64,000 nt of DNA from Domibacillus sp. PGB-M46 (lineage in GTDB: Bacteria; Bacillota; Bacilli; Bacillales; Domibacillaceae), in contig NZ_JAKGCR010000019.1 in NCBI RefSeq assembly GCF_022668875.1, positions 1 through 64,000 on the forward strand, read 5' to 3'. How positions within the stretch are numbered: the stretch's first letter is position 1; the number at the start of each line of letters is the position of its first letter. A program made the translations under genes and the position numbers. The notes beneath the pieces were generated by a model. The model had not been told where the DNA came from. It searched no databases and was given only the letters and a program-made list of their open reading frames with translations. Positions 34,831 through 43,922 of the stretch are shown here, in pieces.

Positions 34831-34846
34831 GCTTTATTCTCTGTTC
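34801..34846 (+). terminator. Perfect 19-bp hairpin overlapping the ORF end
   Basis: GAACAGAGAATAAAGCCTA (34801-34819, coding) is exactly complementary to TAGGCTTTATTCTCTGTTC (34828-34846), loop of 8. The left half codes for the C-terminus. It directly abuts E copy 7. Confidence 0.75.
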
Positions 34847-34930
34847 AACTAACGAGGGCTTATGTTTAAGAACGGAAGGTGCTGCGGCATCTCTTTTTTT
34901 ATTGAATTAAAGGGCAGTTTTGTTTAAGGA
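34845..34930 (+). repeat. E repeat copy 7
   Basis: TTCAACTAACGAGGGC left arm, GGTGCTGCGGCATCTC hairpin with T7, right arm GGGCAGTTTTGTTTAAGG. Confidence 0.8.
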
Positions 34931-34954
34931 AGATGTTTTATGGAGGGCAAACGA

Positions 34955-35473
34955 ATGATAGCCAAAGCAGAGCTAATAACTCAACCATATTCAGGAGAAT
35001 ACAAGGAAAAGATTTATGATATCTCGAGTCCATGGAACTCTCAAAATTGGACTTGGATAAAATTCACAAACGATGACTTAACTGAATGGTGTGGAAGTTT
35101 CAGAGGCTTTCCACGAGAAGTTGCCGTATCAGAAAAATATAATTGTGTCCTTGTTCTTACTTCAGATTATTTATTTAAGCTTGATTGCTTCAGTGGAGAA
35201 GTAGCTGAATATGAGTCCCAGCCTCAATATCAAAGTTTAACAGTAAGCCCTTCTGGCGATTTTATAATAGCTGATTATTATAGTATTGAAATTATAAAAT
35301 CAACCTTAATTAATAAGATACAAGTGGATAGTCCTGTCGAGATGGATATGATTAAGTTTCATGGTTGGTCTAACAATAAATTATCAATAACATGTGATGA
35401 ATTTTCGAACTGGGACAACCATGTGGAGCTAGAACTTGATGGTGAGACATTTGAAATAACTGTTAAAGACTAA
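34955..35473 (+). CDS. Uncharacterised beta-rich protein, 172 aa
   Basis: A soluble protein with alternating strands reminiscent of half a beta-propeller (KYNCVLVLTSDYLFKLDCFSG, LTVSPSGDFIIADYYSIEII). WSNNKLSITCDEF follows. No named family recognised. GGAGGG fits ATG 34955 rather than the in-frame ATG at 34940, which overlaps the ribosome-binding site. Flanked by E copies 7 and 8. Confidence 0.65.
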   Translation: MIAKAELITQPYSGEYKEKIYDISSPWNSQNWTWIKFTNDDLTEWCGSFRGFPREVAVSEKYNCVLVLTSDYLFKLDCFSGEVAEYESQPQYQSLTVSPSGDFIIADYYSIEIIKSTLINKIQVDSPVEMDMIKFHGWSNNKLSITCDEFSNWDNHVELELDGETFEITVKD

Positions 35474-35489
35474 AGTAAATTATTACTTT

Positions 35490-35578
35490 CTTCAACTAAC
35501 GGATGCAAGAGTTTAAGAACCGGCTGCTGTTCCAGCCGGTCTTTTTTCTTCCTCAACTAAAGGAGCAGGTTAGTTCAA
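35490..35578 (+). repeat. E repeat copy 8
   Basis: TTCAACTAACGGATGC left arm, ACCGGCTG/CAGCCGGT hairpin with T6, right dyad CTCAACTAAAGGAGCAGG then TTAGTTCAA. Confidence 0.88.
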
Positions 35579-35666
35579 TAAGTGTAGTATCTATATATTG
35601 TACGAGAATCACAATTGCTTTTATAAATAAAGTAATCATATAATTTGTTTAAAAAAGGTGTTATCC

Positions 35667-37055
35667 ATGCCGATTAATTCTTTTGAAAACTATCCAATGA
35701 GCTGGAAGCCATCGATTGATAAAACTGAAAAGCCTATTTATCAGGCACTCGCAGGGCAATTGGAACAGGATATTTTAAATGGAGTTTTGCTGCCTGGAAC
35801 AAAACTTCCTCCACAGCGAGAACTGGCCGATTATTTAGATTTAAATTTGAGTACCATTTCAAAAGCGTTTAAAGTATGTGAGTTAAAGGGCTTGTTAAGT
35901 GCAACTGTTGGAAGCGGCACATTTGTATCGTATGACGCGTTATCGAATGCGTATTTACTTGAAGATACAAAGCCAAAGCATTTAATTGAAATGGGAGCCA
36001 CACTTCCGGATAATGCTTCTTACGAGCCGCTGTTACTCCAGCTAAAAAGTATGCTGCAAGAGACTGAATTTGAAAAATGGTTTGGTTATGGCCGGGCAGG
36101 AGAAAGCCTTTGGCAAAAGGATGCAGCTGTAAAGCTAATCAGAAGAAGCGGGTTTGAAACAACAGTTGATCACATTTTATTTGCAAATGGGGGTCAAAAT
36201 GCGATTGCTGCCACACTGGCAAGTCTTTGTCAGCCTGGAGATCGCATTGGTGTTGACCAGCATACGTACCCTGGCTTAAAAACTGTTGCAGCGATGCTTA
36301 ATGTGCAAATAGTGCCGATAAAATCAGAGAACGATGAAATGAGTCCAACGTCTTTTGAAGATGCCTGTAAAAATGATAATATTAAAGGTCTCTACTTGAT
36401 CCCAGATTATCATAATCCGACAGCTTCCTTTATGTCTGTTGAGAATCGAAAAAAGATTGCAGCAATAGCCAAAAAATATAACCAGTTCATTATTGAGGAT
36501 GCATCGTACCATCTTCTGTGCAAGAAACCTCTTCCCGCAGTCGCATCATTTGCATCGGAACAGGTTATCTACATCGCAAGCTTGTCTAAGTCATTAGCAC
36601 CAGGCTTACGACTAGCCTATGTAGCAGTGCCGAGTCAATTCAAAGAGCCAATTTCAAAGGCACTTTATAACTTGAATATAACAGTATCCCCGTTATTAGC
36701 AGAACTGACAGCACGTACAATTGTATCGAATCAATTTGAAGTCTTAATTGAGGGTCATCGGGAACAAACCATTCGCAGAAACCAATTCGTAAATCAATAT
36801 TTGGGTGACTATACGTGTTTAGGTGTTGAAACAGGCATCTTTCGTTGGCTGCTATTACCAGGCCAGATTACAGGTGCTGAATTTGAAAAGTTAGCTGCAC
36901 AGCAGGGGGTACAAATCTACGCGGCTGAACGTTTTGTAGTTGGGAATAGCTGTCCGGAGCGGGCTGTAAGGGTTGCTGTTTGTGCACCAGAAACGCTCGA
37001 AGAGCTTGAGCAGGGACTGATGATCCTTAAACGTTTGCTAAACGATCTTACCTGA
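35667..37055 (+). CDS. MocR-type regulator (GntR + aminotransferase domain)
   Basis: This 462-residue protein has a GntR winged helix at about 15-80 (IYQALAGQLEQDILNGVLLPGTKLPPQREL) and a fold-type I aminotransferase-like domain with PLP-binding K308 in ASLSKSLAPG. It binds PLP and probably an amino acid-like ligand and regulates transcription rather than transaminating. AAAGGTG precedes ATG 35667. The MFS pump 115 bases downstream is its likely target. Confidence 0.9.
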   Translation: MPINSFENYPMSWKPSIDKTEKPIYQALAGQLEQDILNGVLLPGTKLPPQRELADYLDLNLSTISKAFKVCELKGLLSATVGSGTFVSYDALSNAYLLEDTKPKHLIEMGATLPDNASYEPLLLQLKSMLQETEFEKWFGYGRAGESLWQKDAAVKLIRRSGFETTVDHILFANGGQNAIAATLASLCQPGDRIGVDQHTYPGLKTVAAMLNVQIVPIKSENDEMSPTSFEDACKNDNIKGLYLIPDYHNPTASFMSVENRKKIAAIAKKYNQFIIEDASYHLLCKKPLPAVASFASEQVIYIASLSKSLAPGLRLAYVAVPSQFKEPISKALYNLNITVSPLLAELTARTIVSNQFEVLIEGHREQTIRRNQFVNQYLGDYTCLGVETGIFRWLLLPGQITGAEFEKLAAQQGVQIYAAERFVVGNSCPERAVRVAVCAPETLEELEQGLMILKRLLNDLT

Positions 37056-37063
37056 TATTGTTT

Positions 37064-37095
37064 GCCATACAATTATAATATTGTATGGCTTTTTT
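37064..37095 (+). terminator. Terminator of the MocR gene
   Basis: GCCATACAAT pairs perfectly with ATTGTATGGC, six-base loop, then TTTTTT. Confidence 0.88.
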
Positions 37096-37169
37096 GTGCG
37101 TGTTATGATAATTCAAACCTAGTTGGAGGAGTATAAGAAATAGGATTAGATTTTAAAAAAGGAGGTTAA

Positions 37170-38477
37170 ATGATGTTGCATAAAGAGAATGTAAAAGCAG
37201 TAGACACTCAATCAGCCCGGTTACAAAGCTACATTGGCTCTTCGGAAAAACAACAACAATTATACAAAAGAACATTAATGGTTATCGTCATATCCCAAAT
37301 TTTTGGAGGAGCAGGACTTGCAGCAGGAATAACAGTGGGAGCACTTCTAGCCCAGGATATGTTAGGTACAGATAGTGTAACCGGAATTCCTACGGCGTTA
37401 TTTACTTTAGGATCAGCAGCAGCTGCACTGATTGTGGGAAGACTTTCTCAGCGATTTGGACGCCGTTCTGGACTTGCGGCTGGATTTTTAGCTGGGGGGA
37501 TCGGTGCCATTGGAGTAATCGTTTCAGCATTAACAAATAGTATTCTGCTTTTATTTGCTTCACTTCTTATCTACGGGGCTGGATCGGCTACAAATTTACA
37601 AGCACGCTATGCAGGAACTGATTTGGCCAGCTCAACACAAAGGGCAAAGGCTGTTAGTATGGCCATGGTTTCCACTACATTCGGTGCTGTTGCAGGGCCA
37701 AACCTGGTGGGTGTAATGGGTGAGTTTGCTGTATCCATCGGAATTCCTGCTTTAGCGGGTCCATTTATATTAGCCGCTGCAGCTTATCTGCTTGCTGGTT
37801 TAGTTCTATTCATTTTACTTCGTCCCGATCCCTATATAGTAGCAAAAGCGATAGCAGACGCTCAAAGAACAACCAGTAATGTACCTTTAGAGGGAAACTC
37901 TCATTTGCTATCGATAAACAAGCGAGGCATTTTTGCAGGAGCTGCAGTCATGATTCTAACTCAATTTGTTATGACTGCCATTATGACGATGACACCTATA
38001 CATATGGGGCACCATGGACATGGTTTGAATGAAGCGGGGCTTGTCATTGGATTTCATATAGGGGCTATGTTTTTGCCTTCGTTAGTAACGGGTTTTCTTG
38101 TTGATAAAGTTGGCCGTGCTGTTATGGCTATTGCATCTGCCATTACGCTGCTTGTTTCTGGCATTCTAGCCGCTATGGGGCCTGCTGATTCGATGGCAGT
38201 ACTCATCGCAGCACTTGTTTTACTTGGGCTTGGCTGGAATTTTGGTTTAATTAGTGGCACAGCCATTCTTGTAGATGCAACCCCGCCATCTATCCGGGCT
38301 AAGACGCAGGGTTCTGTAGATGTTTGGATTGCTTTGTCAGGAGCATTAGGAGGCGGCTTATCTGGAATGATTGTAGCACATTCTAGTTATGCAGCCCTTT
38401 CAATTGCTGGTTCCGTGCTTTCATTACTGCTTATTCCAATCGTTGTTTGGGCCACTAGCAATCAGAATAAGGTGTAA
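37170..38477 (+). CDS. MFS efflux transporter
   Basis: This 435-residue membrane protein with about 12 helices has an MFS motif A-like loop GRLSQRFGRRSG (about 89-100). A His-rich loop HMGHHGHGLNEAG lies after helix 7. AAAAGGAGG precedes the double ATG at 37170. It is adjacent to a MocR regulator, so it is probably an inducible exporter; substrate unknown. Confidence 0.88.
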   Translation: MMLHKENVKAVDTQSARLQSYIGSSEKQQQLYKRTLMVIVISQIFGGAGLAAGITVGALLAQDMLGTDSVTGIPTALFTLGSAAAALIVGRLSQRFGRRSGLAAGFLAGGIGAIGVIVSALTNSILLLFASLLIYGAGSATNLQARYAGTDLASSTQRAKAVSMAMVSTTFGAVAGPNLVGVMGEFAVSIGIPALAGPFILAAAAYLLAGLVLFILLRPDPYIVAKAIADAQRTTSNVPLEGNSHLLSINKRGIFAGAAVMILTQFVMTAIMTMTPIHMGHHGHGLNEAGLVIGFHIGAMFLPSLVTGFLVDKVGRAVMAIASAITLLVSGILAAMGPADSMAVLIAALVLLGLGWNFGLISGTAILVDATPPSIRAKTQGSVDVWIALSGALGGGLSGMIVAHSSYAALSIAGSVLSLLLIPIVVWATSNQNKV

Positions 38478-38532
38478 TAAAGTAAGGATAACTAAAAATC
38501 CAAGGTATTTTTAGAGTAAGGAGCAAAAAAAA

Positions 38533-38649
38533 GCAAATGTGACGAAGAAAGAAGCAGCTGAATCTATTATGGTAGCTACAGTACTAAAAGCAGGTTCTGC
38601 TCTTGCCCATGGAGTAAATGCGTTAATCGCATTCGATGAGTCAATTTAA
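38533..38649 (+). pseudogene. Carboxymuconolactone decarboxylase/AhpD-like C-terminal fragment
   Basis: The frame encodes VTKKEAAESIMVATVLKAGSALAHGVNA, the conserved C-terminal helix pair of CMD-family proteins. The catalytic C-x-x-C half is missing and there is no start signal. Confidence 0.7.
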
Positions 38650-38704
38650 TTTTTTAACGTGCGTTTAAATAGGGGAAACATTTATAGAACTAAAGAGTTT
38701 TAGT

Positions 38705-38878
38705 ATGAAAATTGATGTCTGGTCTTATATAGCATGCACGTTTTGTTATATCGGAAAACGCGAAGTGTTAGTCCGGTTTGCGCAAGCAGAAACTGTAGGA
38801 TTAAATTTTGGTTTTGACAAGATGAAACCAACTAACACCTTTAACGCTCACCGGCTAACAAAATGGGCTAAGATCTAA
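38705..38878 (+). pseudogene. FrnE-like DsbA gene with internal deletion
   Basis: ATG 38705 begins MKIDVWSYIACTFCYIGKRE, the thioredoxin-fold start of FrnE/2-hydroxychromene carboxylate isomerase-like DsbA proteins (CTFC). After about 35 residues the frame jumps to PTNTFNAHRLTKWAKI, normally far downstream, then stops. Further fragments (AVGENYFMF) follow after the stop. It is a decayed gene. Confidence 0.75.
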
Positions 38879-38957
38879 GATAGAGAAGCCGCTGTTGGAG
38901 AAAACTACTTTATGTTCACTTCACCAAATCTAAGGAAATAGGTAATGAGGAAAAAAT

Positions 38958-40067
38958 ATGAATAATCCTGTAGTCATTGTTGGAGCTGGTTTGAGTGGCC
39001 TGCGGGCTGCGTCTTTACTTACTGCACGTGGCATCAATTGTAAAGTTCTAGAGGCAAGAGACAGGACTGGCGGCAGGGTCTTGACCGCTGCTGATCCGAA
39101 CAAACCCGATTTAGGCAGATTTGACCTCGGGCCAACATGGTTTTGGCCGCAGTATGAGAGTACGATTGCCAACCTTGTTAAAGAACTCAATTTAGACACT
39201 TTCGTTCAGTACACCAAAGGAGCAATGCTTTCAGAACGATCCCCAAACGAACCACCAGAGCGTTATGAACTGCCGGAAAACTCCAATCCAATATCAGTTC
39301 GATTCAGGGGAGGTGTGCAGTCTCTTATTAAGGCTGTCGCAGATACTATCCCTTTAGGAATAGTTGAGTTAGAAACACAAGTTACGGCTATTCGATTAGA
39401 TAAAGCTGGTGCTATTACTGTTGAAGCAGTTCTTGCTGATGGAAAGCGAAAAAACGTTTCTGCAAGTGCTGTTATCCTGGCATTGCCTCCTCGGATTGTG
39501 GCGCGTCATATTGAATTCTCTCCTGCGCTCCCACCAGCTCTTATGGTTGACCTTGTAAATAAACCTACATGGATGGCCGGACAGGCCAAAGCAGTAGCAA
39601 TCTATGATCGGCCCTTTTGGAGAGAATCAGGACTCTCCGGATTCGTATCGAGCCGGGTTGGACCCTTACAAGAAATCCATGATGCTTCTCCTGAAACAGG
39701 CTCTGGTGCATTATTTGGTTTCTTTGGAATACCAGCAAAAATGCGCCGGGAACTGGGGCAGGATAAAGTTTCAAAATTGGTTATTGATCAATTGGTTAGG
39801 CTCTTTGGAACTTCCGCCCAAAACGTAAGTGCGATCCTTTACAAAGACTGGTCCAGAGATTCCGAAACGGCTGTTGAGGAAGACCTCGATCCGCTTAGAG
39901 ATTTTCCAAGCTATGGTCAGCCACCAAAAGCAGGTGTATGGGAAAAGAAAATTATTTTTGCCGGTACTGAGACTAATTCACAATATGGTGGACATCTTGA
40001 AGGGGCACTCCAGTCAGCGGAACAGGCAGTTTTTGAAATCATTAATGTAAATAACAAGCCTATATGA
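38958..40067 (+). CDS. Flavin-containing amine oxidase
   Basis: This 369-residue FAD protein has a Rossmann loop GAGLSG (9-14), LEARDRTGGRV (31-41) and a C-terminal FAD motif FAGTETNSQYGGHLEGALQS. It is shorter than most monoamine oxidases (about 450), so part of the substrate domain may be reduced. The RBS is weak (GAGGAAAA). The preceding pseudogenes suggest it is the survivor of a larger oxidative gene group. Confidence 0.87.
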   Translation: MNNPVVIVGAGLSGLRAASLLTARGINCKVLEARDRTGGRVLTAADPNKPDLGRFDLGPTWFWPQYESTIANLVKELNLDTFVQYTKGAMLSERSPNEPPERYELPENSNPISVRFRGGVQSLIKAVADTIPLGIVELETQVTAIRLDKAGAITVEAVLADGKRKNVSASAVILALPPRIVARHIEFSPALPPALMVDLVNKPTWMAGQAKAVAIYDRPFWRESGLSGFVSSRVGPLQEIHDASPETGSGALFGFFGIPAKMRRELGQDKVSKLVIDQLVRLFGTSAQNVSAILYKDWSRDSETAVEEDLDPLRDFPSYGQPPKAGVWEKKIIFAGTETNSQYGGHLEGALQSAEQAVFEIINVNNKPI

Positions 40068-40169
40068 CACGATATTTTTAATACAACAACCTCTATAATA
40101 TAGTTATATTTAATGCAACAAAGTGAATGAAAAATGAGGGGTTTTTATGAGTGCCAGACAAGGGTAAAA

Positions 40170-40254
40170 CAGCGTGGACCCGATCTGAAGATACTCTACC
40201 CTAAAAAGTTTGTAAAATAATGTACTTAAAGTAACGAGGGCTTTTATTCAATCT
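40170..40254 (+). repeat. E repeat copy 9 (left part)
   Basis: TGGACCCGATCTGAAGATAC then CTCTACCCTAAAAAGTTTG and left arm ACTTAAAGTAACGAGGGC. The right dyad is absent; an unrelated hairpin terminator follows. Confidence 0.75.
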
Positions 40255-40630
40255 CCAAAATTATTAATAAGCCGAAAATATGCAAATTTTTATTCATTTC
40301 TTGCATGTTTTCGGCTTTTTATATTCAAAAAAAACATAATGCCATAAACAGCATTTTTAATTGCCAAATGCAACGAACTTCCATAAATCGGGTAATTCTT
40401 CAATCGGTTCTTCTGGAGAATCAGCTATTCCTTTAAAGGAGGTATAGAAATTTACTGTTATTCAATTTAAAAAAACTGAATTTTAAATTAAATGCGCACA
40501 AGAGTTTTAATATAATCAAATAGAATATTTCATCTAGTTCCAAACCCAACAGCGAAAAATATTTAATCATTAGAATATTGAAGGGATCTAAGATTACTGT
40601 TAACGATGAATTCTAATTGGGGGTACTTAC
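40255..40630. other. Intergenic region
   Basis: It contains the terminator at 40269 and AT-rich promoter-like DNA; a further AAATGCAACGAAC (F-like left end) lies near 40365. No gene seen. Confidence 0.5.
40269..40320 (+). terminator. Long-stem terminator
   Basis: AAGCCGAAAATATGCAA pairs with TTGCATGTTTTCGGCTT (17 bp, one wobble), followed by more T. Confidence 0.8.
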
Positions 40631-42541
40631 ATGCAAACAAAAAATAGGAATGAGATGAAGGAAAGTTCTTTTAACATTGAATATAAGGAAGACCTATATA
40701 TAAGTTCATTATTGCATAAGGATGATCCATATAAAATGAATTGGGTAGAAGGGACTCAACTCTGGGGAACAATTAGAGCTCCAAAAGGAATAGATACAGA
40801 GGTTACCCGGAGTTTTACTAATAACAATACTCTTCGAGAGGTTTACACGTTTACAAACAAAACAGAATTTGATATTTTTTCAAAATTAGGAGACATCTCA
40901 ATATACACAACATTTAATGATGATTATGAATCAGCCGATGTCTGTATAACAAATAAATGTCATGCACATATTTGGTGTGGTGGAACTGTTAGTTATATTA
41001 TGGGGCTAAGAATGGGAGGAGAAGGTCCGCATTTAGGGTTATTTTTAACTAAAGGAAGCTTAAAATCTTATAGTATTGAACGTGATTTATCATTAATAAG
41101 TAATGATCGCGGGGATTTTTTAGTACATGCAGCCCCATTAGCATTGGCTCCAGGCGAGTCTTATGTAATTGAATGGGAACTATTTTGGCATGATGGTAAA
41201 GAGGACTTTTATAAAAAGTTAGAAACATATCCAAATTATTTAAACATAAAAGCAGAAAATTACACGGTGTTTGAAGACGAGGAAATTAATATTGAGATTT
41301 CTCTTCATAATAGCTTGATTGACAAACAAATAAATATTACAAGAAATTCACAAGCAATTTCATACACTAAGGAAGAAAATATCGTGAAGATCAATGAAGT
41401 GGATTTAGTTATTGGAGAGTATAGCTATATAGTACACATAGGTGAAATTTCTACTGAGGTAAAAATTTTTGTCCTGCCTATTATATCAAAACTCGTGAGA
41501 AGCAGATGTGATTTTATTGTTAATAAACAACAGTATCATAATAGGGACAGTCACTTAGACGGTGCTTTCTTAATTTATGATAATGAAGATCAACATATAT
41601 ATTATTCCCATTATCACGATCATAATGGGGGCAGGGAAAGGTTCGGAATGGGCGTATTACTTGCTCGTTTTCTTAGAAATAATAAGGATGAAAAAATAGA
41701 AAAAAGTTTAAAAAAGTATGTGGGTTATATCAGAAGAGAGCTTTACGATGAAGATACCGGCATGGTCTTTAATGATATAAAAAGAAATAACGATATTCAC
41801 CGTTTATATAACTATTCTTGGCTGGCCGTCCTGTTTAAAGAGTTATATCTTACGTATAAGAGCGAAGCTTTTTTAAAGGAAATGTCTAAAGTATTGTTGT
41901 CCTATTACAAGCAAGGTGGAGCTGATTTTTATCCTATTGAGCTGCCAATGTTTGAAATGCTTGCATTACTGAAAGAAGCAAATTTTAACGTGGAAAAAGA
42001 CGAAATTTTCAGTCACTTTGAAAAGCATGTGAATACTATTATGAGTTATGGAGTAAGTTATCCTAAATCAGAAGTGAATTTTGAACAGACTATTGTTGCC
42101 CCGGCTGCAGGCTGTTTACTAGAAATGTATAAGTTAACGGAAGATAGTAAGTATCTTGATGAAGCAAAAAAGCATATAAAAATCTTAGAACTTTTCAATG
42201 GTCTTCAGCCTGATTATCACCTGTACGAAACGGCAATAAGACACTGGGATGGATACTGGTTTGGTAAACATAGATTGTATGGTGATACATTCCCACATTA
42301 TTGGAGTTCCTTAACTGGACGTGTTTATCAAAACGTAGCAGAGATAACTAAAGATACTGAGTATTATAAGAAAGCAGAAGCCTCTTATCGCGGAGTATTA
42401 AATTTGTTCAATGAAGATGGCAGCGCATCTTGTGCAAAGCTTACACCCCACACAGTTAATGGAATAAAAGCGGGATTCTATGATCCATGGGCAAATGACC
42501 AGGATTGGGGTCTATATTACATGTTTAATTATATTGATTAA
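40631..42541 (+). CDS. Putative six-hairpin glycosidase-like protein, 636 aa
   Basis: There is no signal peptide. The first 270 residues look beta-rich (an Ig/supersandwich-like region ending VKIFVLPIISKL); the remainder is helix-rich with conserved aromatic and acidic patches (RLYNYSWLAVLFKELYLTY, HWDGYWFGKHRLYGDTFPHYWSS, DPWANDQDWGLYYMF) typical of (alpha/alpha)6-barrel glycosidases or lyases. I cannot name the family or residues. GGGGGTAC precedes ATG 40631. It is the largest gene in the array, bounded by E copies 9 and 10. Confidence 0.6.
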   Translation: MQTKNRNEMKESSFNIEYKEDLYISSLLHKDDPYKMNWVEGTQLWGTIRAPKGIDTEVTRSFTNNNTLREVYTFTNKTEFDIFSKLGDISIYTTFNDDYESADVCITNKCHAHIWCGGTVSYIMGLRMGGEGPHLGLFLTKGSLKSYSIERDLSLISNDRGDFLVHAAPLALAPGESYVIEWELFWHDGKEDFYKKLETYPNYLNIKAENYTVFEDEEINIEISLHNSLIDKQINITRNSQAISYTKEENIVKINEVDLVIGEYSYIVHIGEISTEVKIFVLPIISKLVRSRCDFIVNKQQYHNRDSHLDGAFLIYDNEDQHIYYSHYHDHNGGRERFGMGVLLARFLRNNKDEKIEKSLKKYVGYIRRELYDEDTGMVFNDIKRNNDIHRLYNYSWLAVLFKELYLTYKSEAFLKEMSKVLLSYYKQGGADFYPIELPMFEMLALLKEANFNVEKDEIFSHFEKHVNTIMSYGVSYPKSEVNFEQTIVAPAAGCLLEMYKLTEDSKYLDEAKKHIKILELFNGLQPDYHLYETAIRHWDGYWFGKHRLYGDTFPHYWSSLTGRVYQNVAEITKDTEYYKKAEASYRGVLNLFNEDGSASCAKLTPHTVNGIKAGFYDPWANDQDWGLYYMFNYID

Positions 42542-42598
42542 TCTTTATTACAGCTATTGAGAGGGAAAAGCGGTCACAATAATATAAGAAGGTGCTTA

Positions 42599-42683
42599 TT
42601 CAACTAAAGGGAGCTTTTGTTTAATATCTCGGCTGTCATTTCGGCAGCCTTTTCTTATTCTGCTAACGGTACAGTTTAGTTTA
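42599..42683 (+). repeat. E repeat copy 10
   Basis: TTCAACTAAAGGGAGC left arm, GGCTGTC/GGCAGCC hairpin, right arm GCTAACGGTACAGTTTAGTT. Confidence 0.85.
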
Positions 42684-42705
42684 ATAACAATAAATAAAAA
42701 TTTCC

Positions 42706-42788
42706 TAATTCAACATAAATGCAATTATGTTGTATTTATAAGAGCAGCCAGCAGAATTAATAAATTTTGCTGGCTGCTCTTATTTAAG
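42706..42788 (+). repeat. F repeat copy 4 (variant hairpin)
   Basis: Left end AATTCAACATAAATGCAATT, then a different hairpin AAGAGCAGCCAGCA/TGCTGGCTGCTCTT. The usual right end (GGACGAACTGTTGATT) is missing. Confidence 0.7.
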
Positions 42789-42859
42789 TTAAAATGGAAT
42801 ACATTAAATATTTATCCAAAAAATGTTACCATTAAGTTAGAATGGGGGTTGGTGGAAAA

Positions 42860-43678
42860 GTGAAAAGAATTTGGTTTATAGCCGTTTTAGTTATTGCAGC
42901 AATCGGTATTTTAGCTGCTTCATTTTTAGGAAATTCTGAAGCGCAGGAAAGCCCTTCCCCGGAGGGGTTTGTAAGAGAATATCTTGAATTAGTAAAAGCA
43001 AGAGACTATGAAAATATAGTTGATTTAATGATTGATGATCGTTTTAATAATGACCGTCAGACTAAAATTGATAACTACAAAATGTTTGAAGGCGACTCTA
43101 ATGATTTCAAAAAGTATGAGATCAAAGAAGTAAAGGACGTTACAGAAGATAAAGCAACTGTTGTTGCAGTGGTAGAGTTTAAAGATGGTAGTATAGAGCA
43201 AATACCGATGCATTTAGTTAAAAAAGAGGGTAACTGGAAACTACATATCGATACGGGTGATGCTTTTGATGATGAGGATTTTAAAATAATAAAAAAACCG
43301 GATATTACACAAAATGAACAAAGTTCTTCTCCAGAAGAGTTCGCAACAGAGTATCTGGAGTCACACAAGGCAAAAAAATATGAACGAATGGCAGAGATGG
43401 TCATTGATGAACGTTTTCCTGATTTGAAAGAAAGAGTTACGATGTATAAGGAATCGGACAAGCATACAGCGTTAGAAGAGTATGAAATTAAAGAAGTAAA
43501 AGATGTGACAGAAGAAACAGCAACAGTGGTGGTCGAATTAACTAGAAAATATGGAGAAGTTCTTCAGGTGCCTCTGCATCTCGTGAAGAAGTCTGGGGAA
43601 TGGAAAGTGTATATCAGTTCAGAAGATATTAACAAAGATGAAGATTTTAAAATGATTAAACCAGCAACTGAATTTTAA
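42860..43678 (+). CDS. Membrane-anchored protein with two tandem DUF4878/NTF2-like domains
   Basis: About 272 residues. One N-terminal transmembrane helix is followed by two copies of the same module of about 110 residues: SPEGFVREYLELVKARDYENIVDLMID ... KKEGNWKLHIDTGD and SPEEFATEYLESHKAKKYERMAEMVID ... KKSGEWKVYISSED. EIKEVKDVTE is shared word for word, showing internal duplication. No lipobox Cys. GTG 42860 with GGTGG fits better than ATG 42842. Confidence 0.75.
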   Translation: MKRIWFIAVLVIAAIGILAASFLGNSEAQESPSPEGFVREYLELVKARDYENIVDLMIDDRFNNDRQTKIDNYKMFEGDSNDFKKYEIKEVKDVTEDKATVVAVVEFKDGSIEQIPMHLVKKEGNWKLHIDTGDAFDDEDFKIIKKPDITQNEQSSSPEEFATEYLESHKAKKYERMAEMVIDERFPDLKERVTMYKESDKHTALEEYEIKEVKDVTEETATVVVELTRKYGEVLQVPLHLVKKSGEWKVYISSEDINKDEDFKMIKPATEF

Positions 43679-43740
43679 AAATTTGTTTGAATAGCAAACA
43701 TCTACGAGTCAGTGCTTTTAGAAAGTAAGATTTAAAATAA

Positions 43741-43812
43741 TTAATAGAACATAAATGATATTATGTTGTATTGAGAACGCCTTGGATCTTTAGAATTTGG
43801 GGCGTTTTTTCG
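43741..43812 (+). repeat. F repeat copy 5 (left part)
   Basis: AACATAAATGATATTATGTT left end and AACGCC...GGGGCGTT hairpin with T6. The right end is missing. Confidence 0.65.
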
Positions 43813-43922
43813 ATTTGAGTGTAATCACGAGGAGATTTCTGTAATGCGTCTTATTAAACTAACGCAGCAGATTAGCCGAAGAACTAGATGTTATAATTTT
43901 ATTTTAAAGGGGGAGTATCTTA

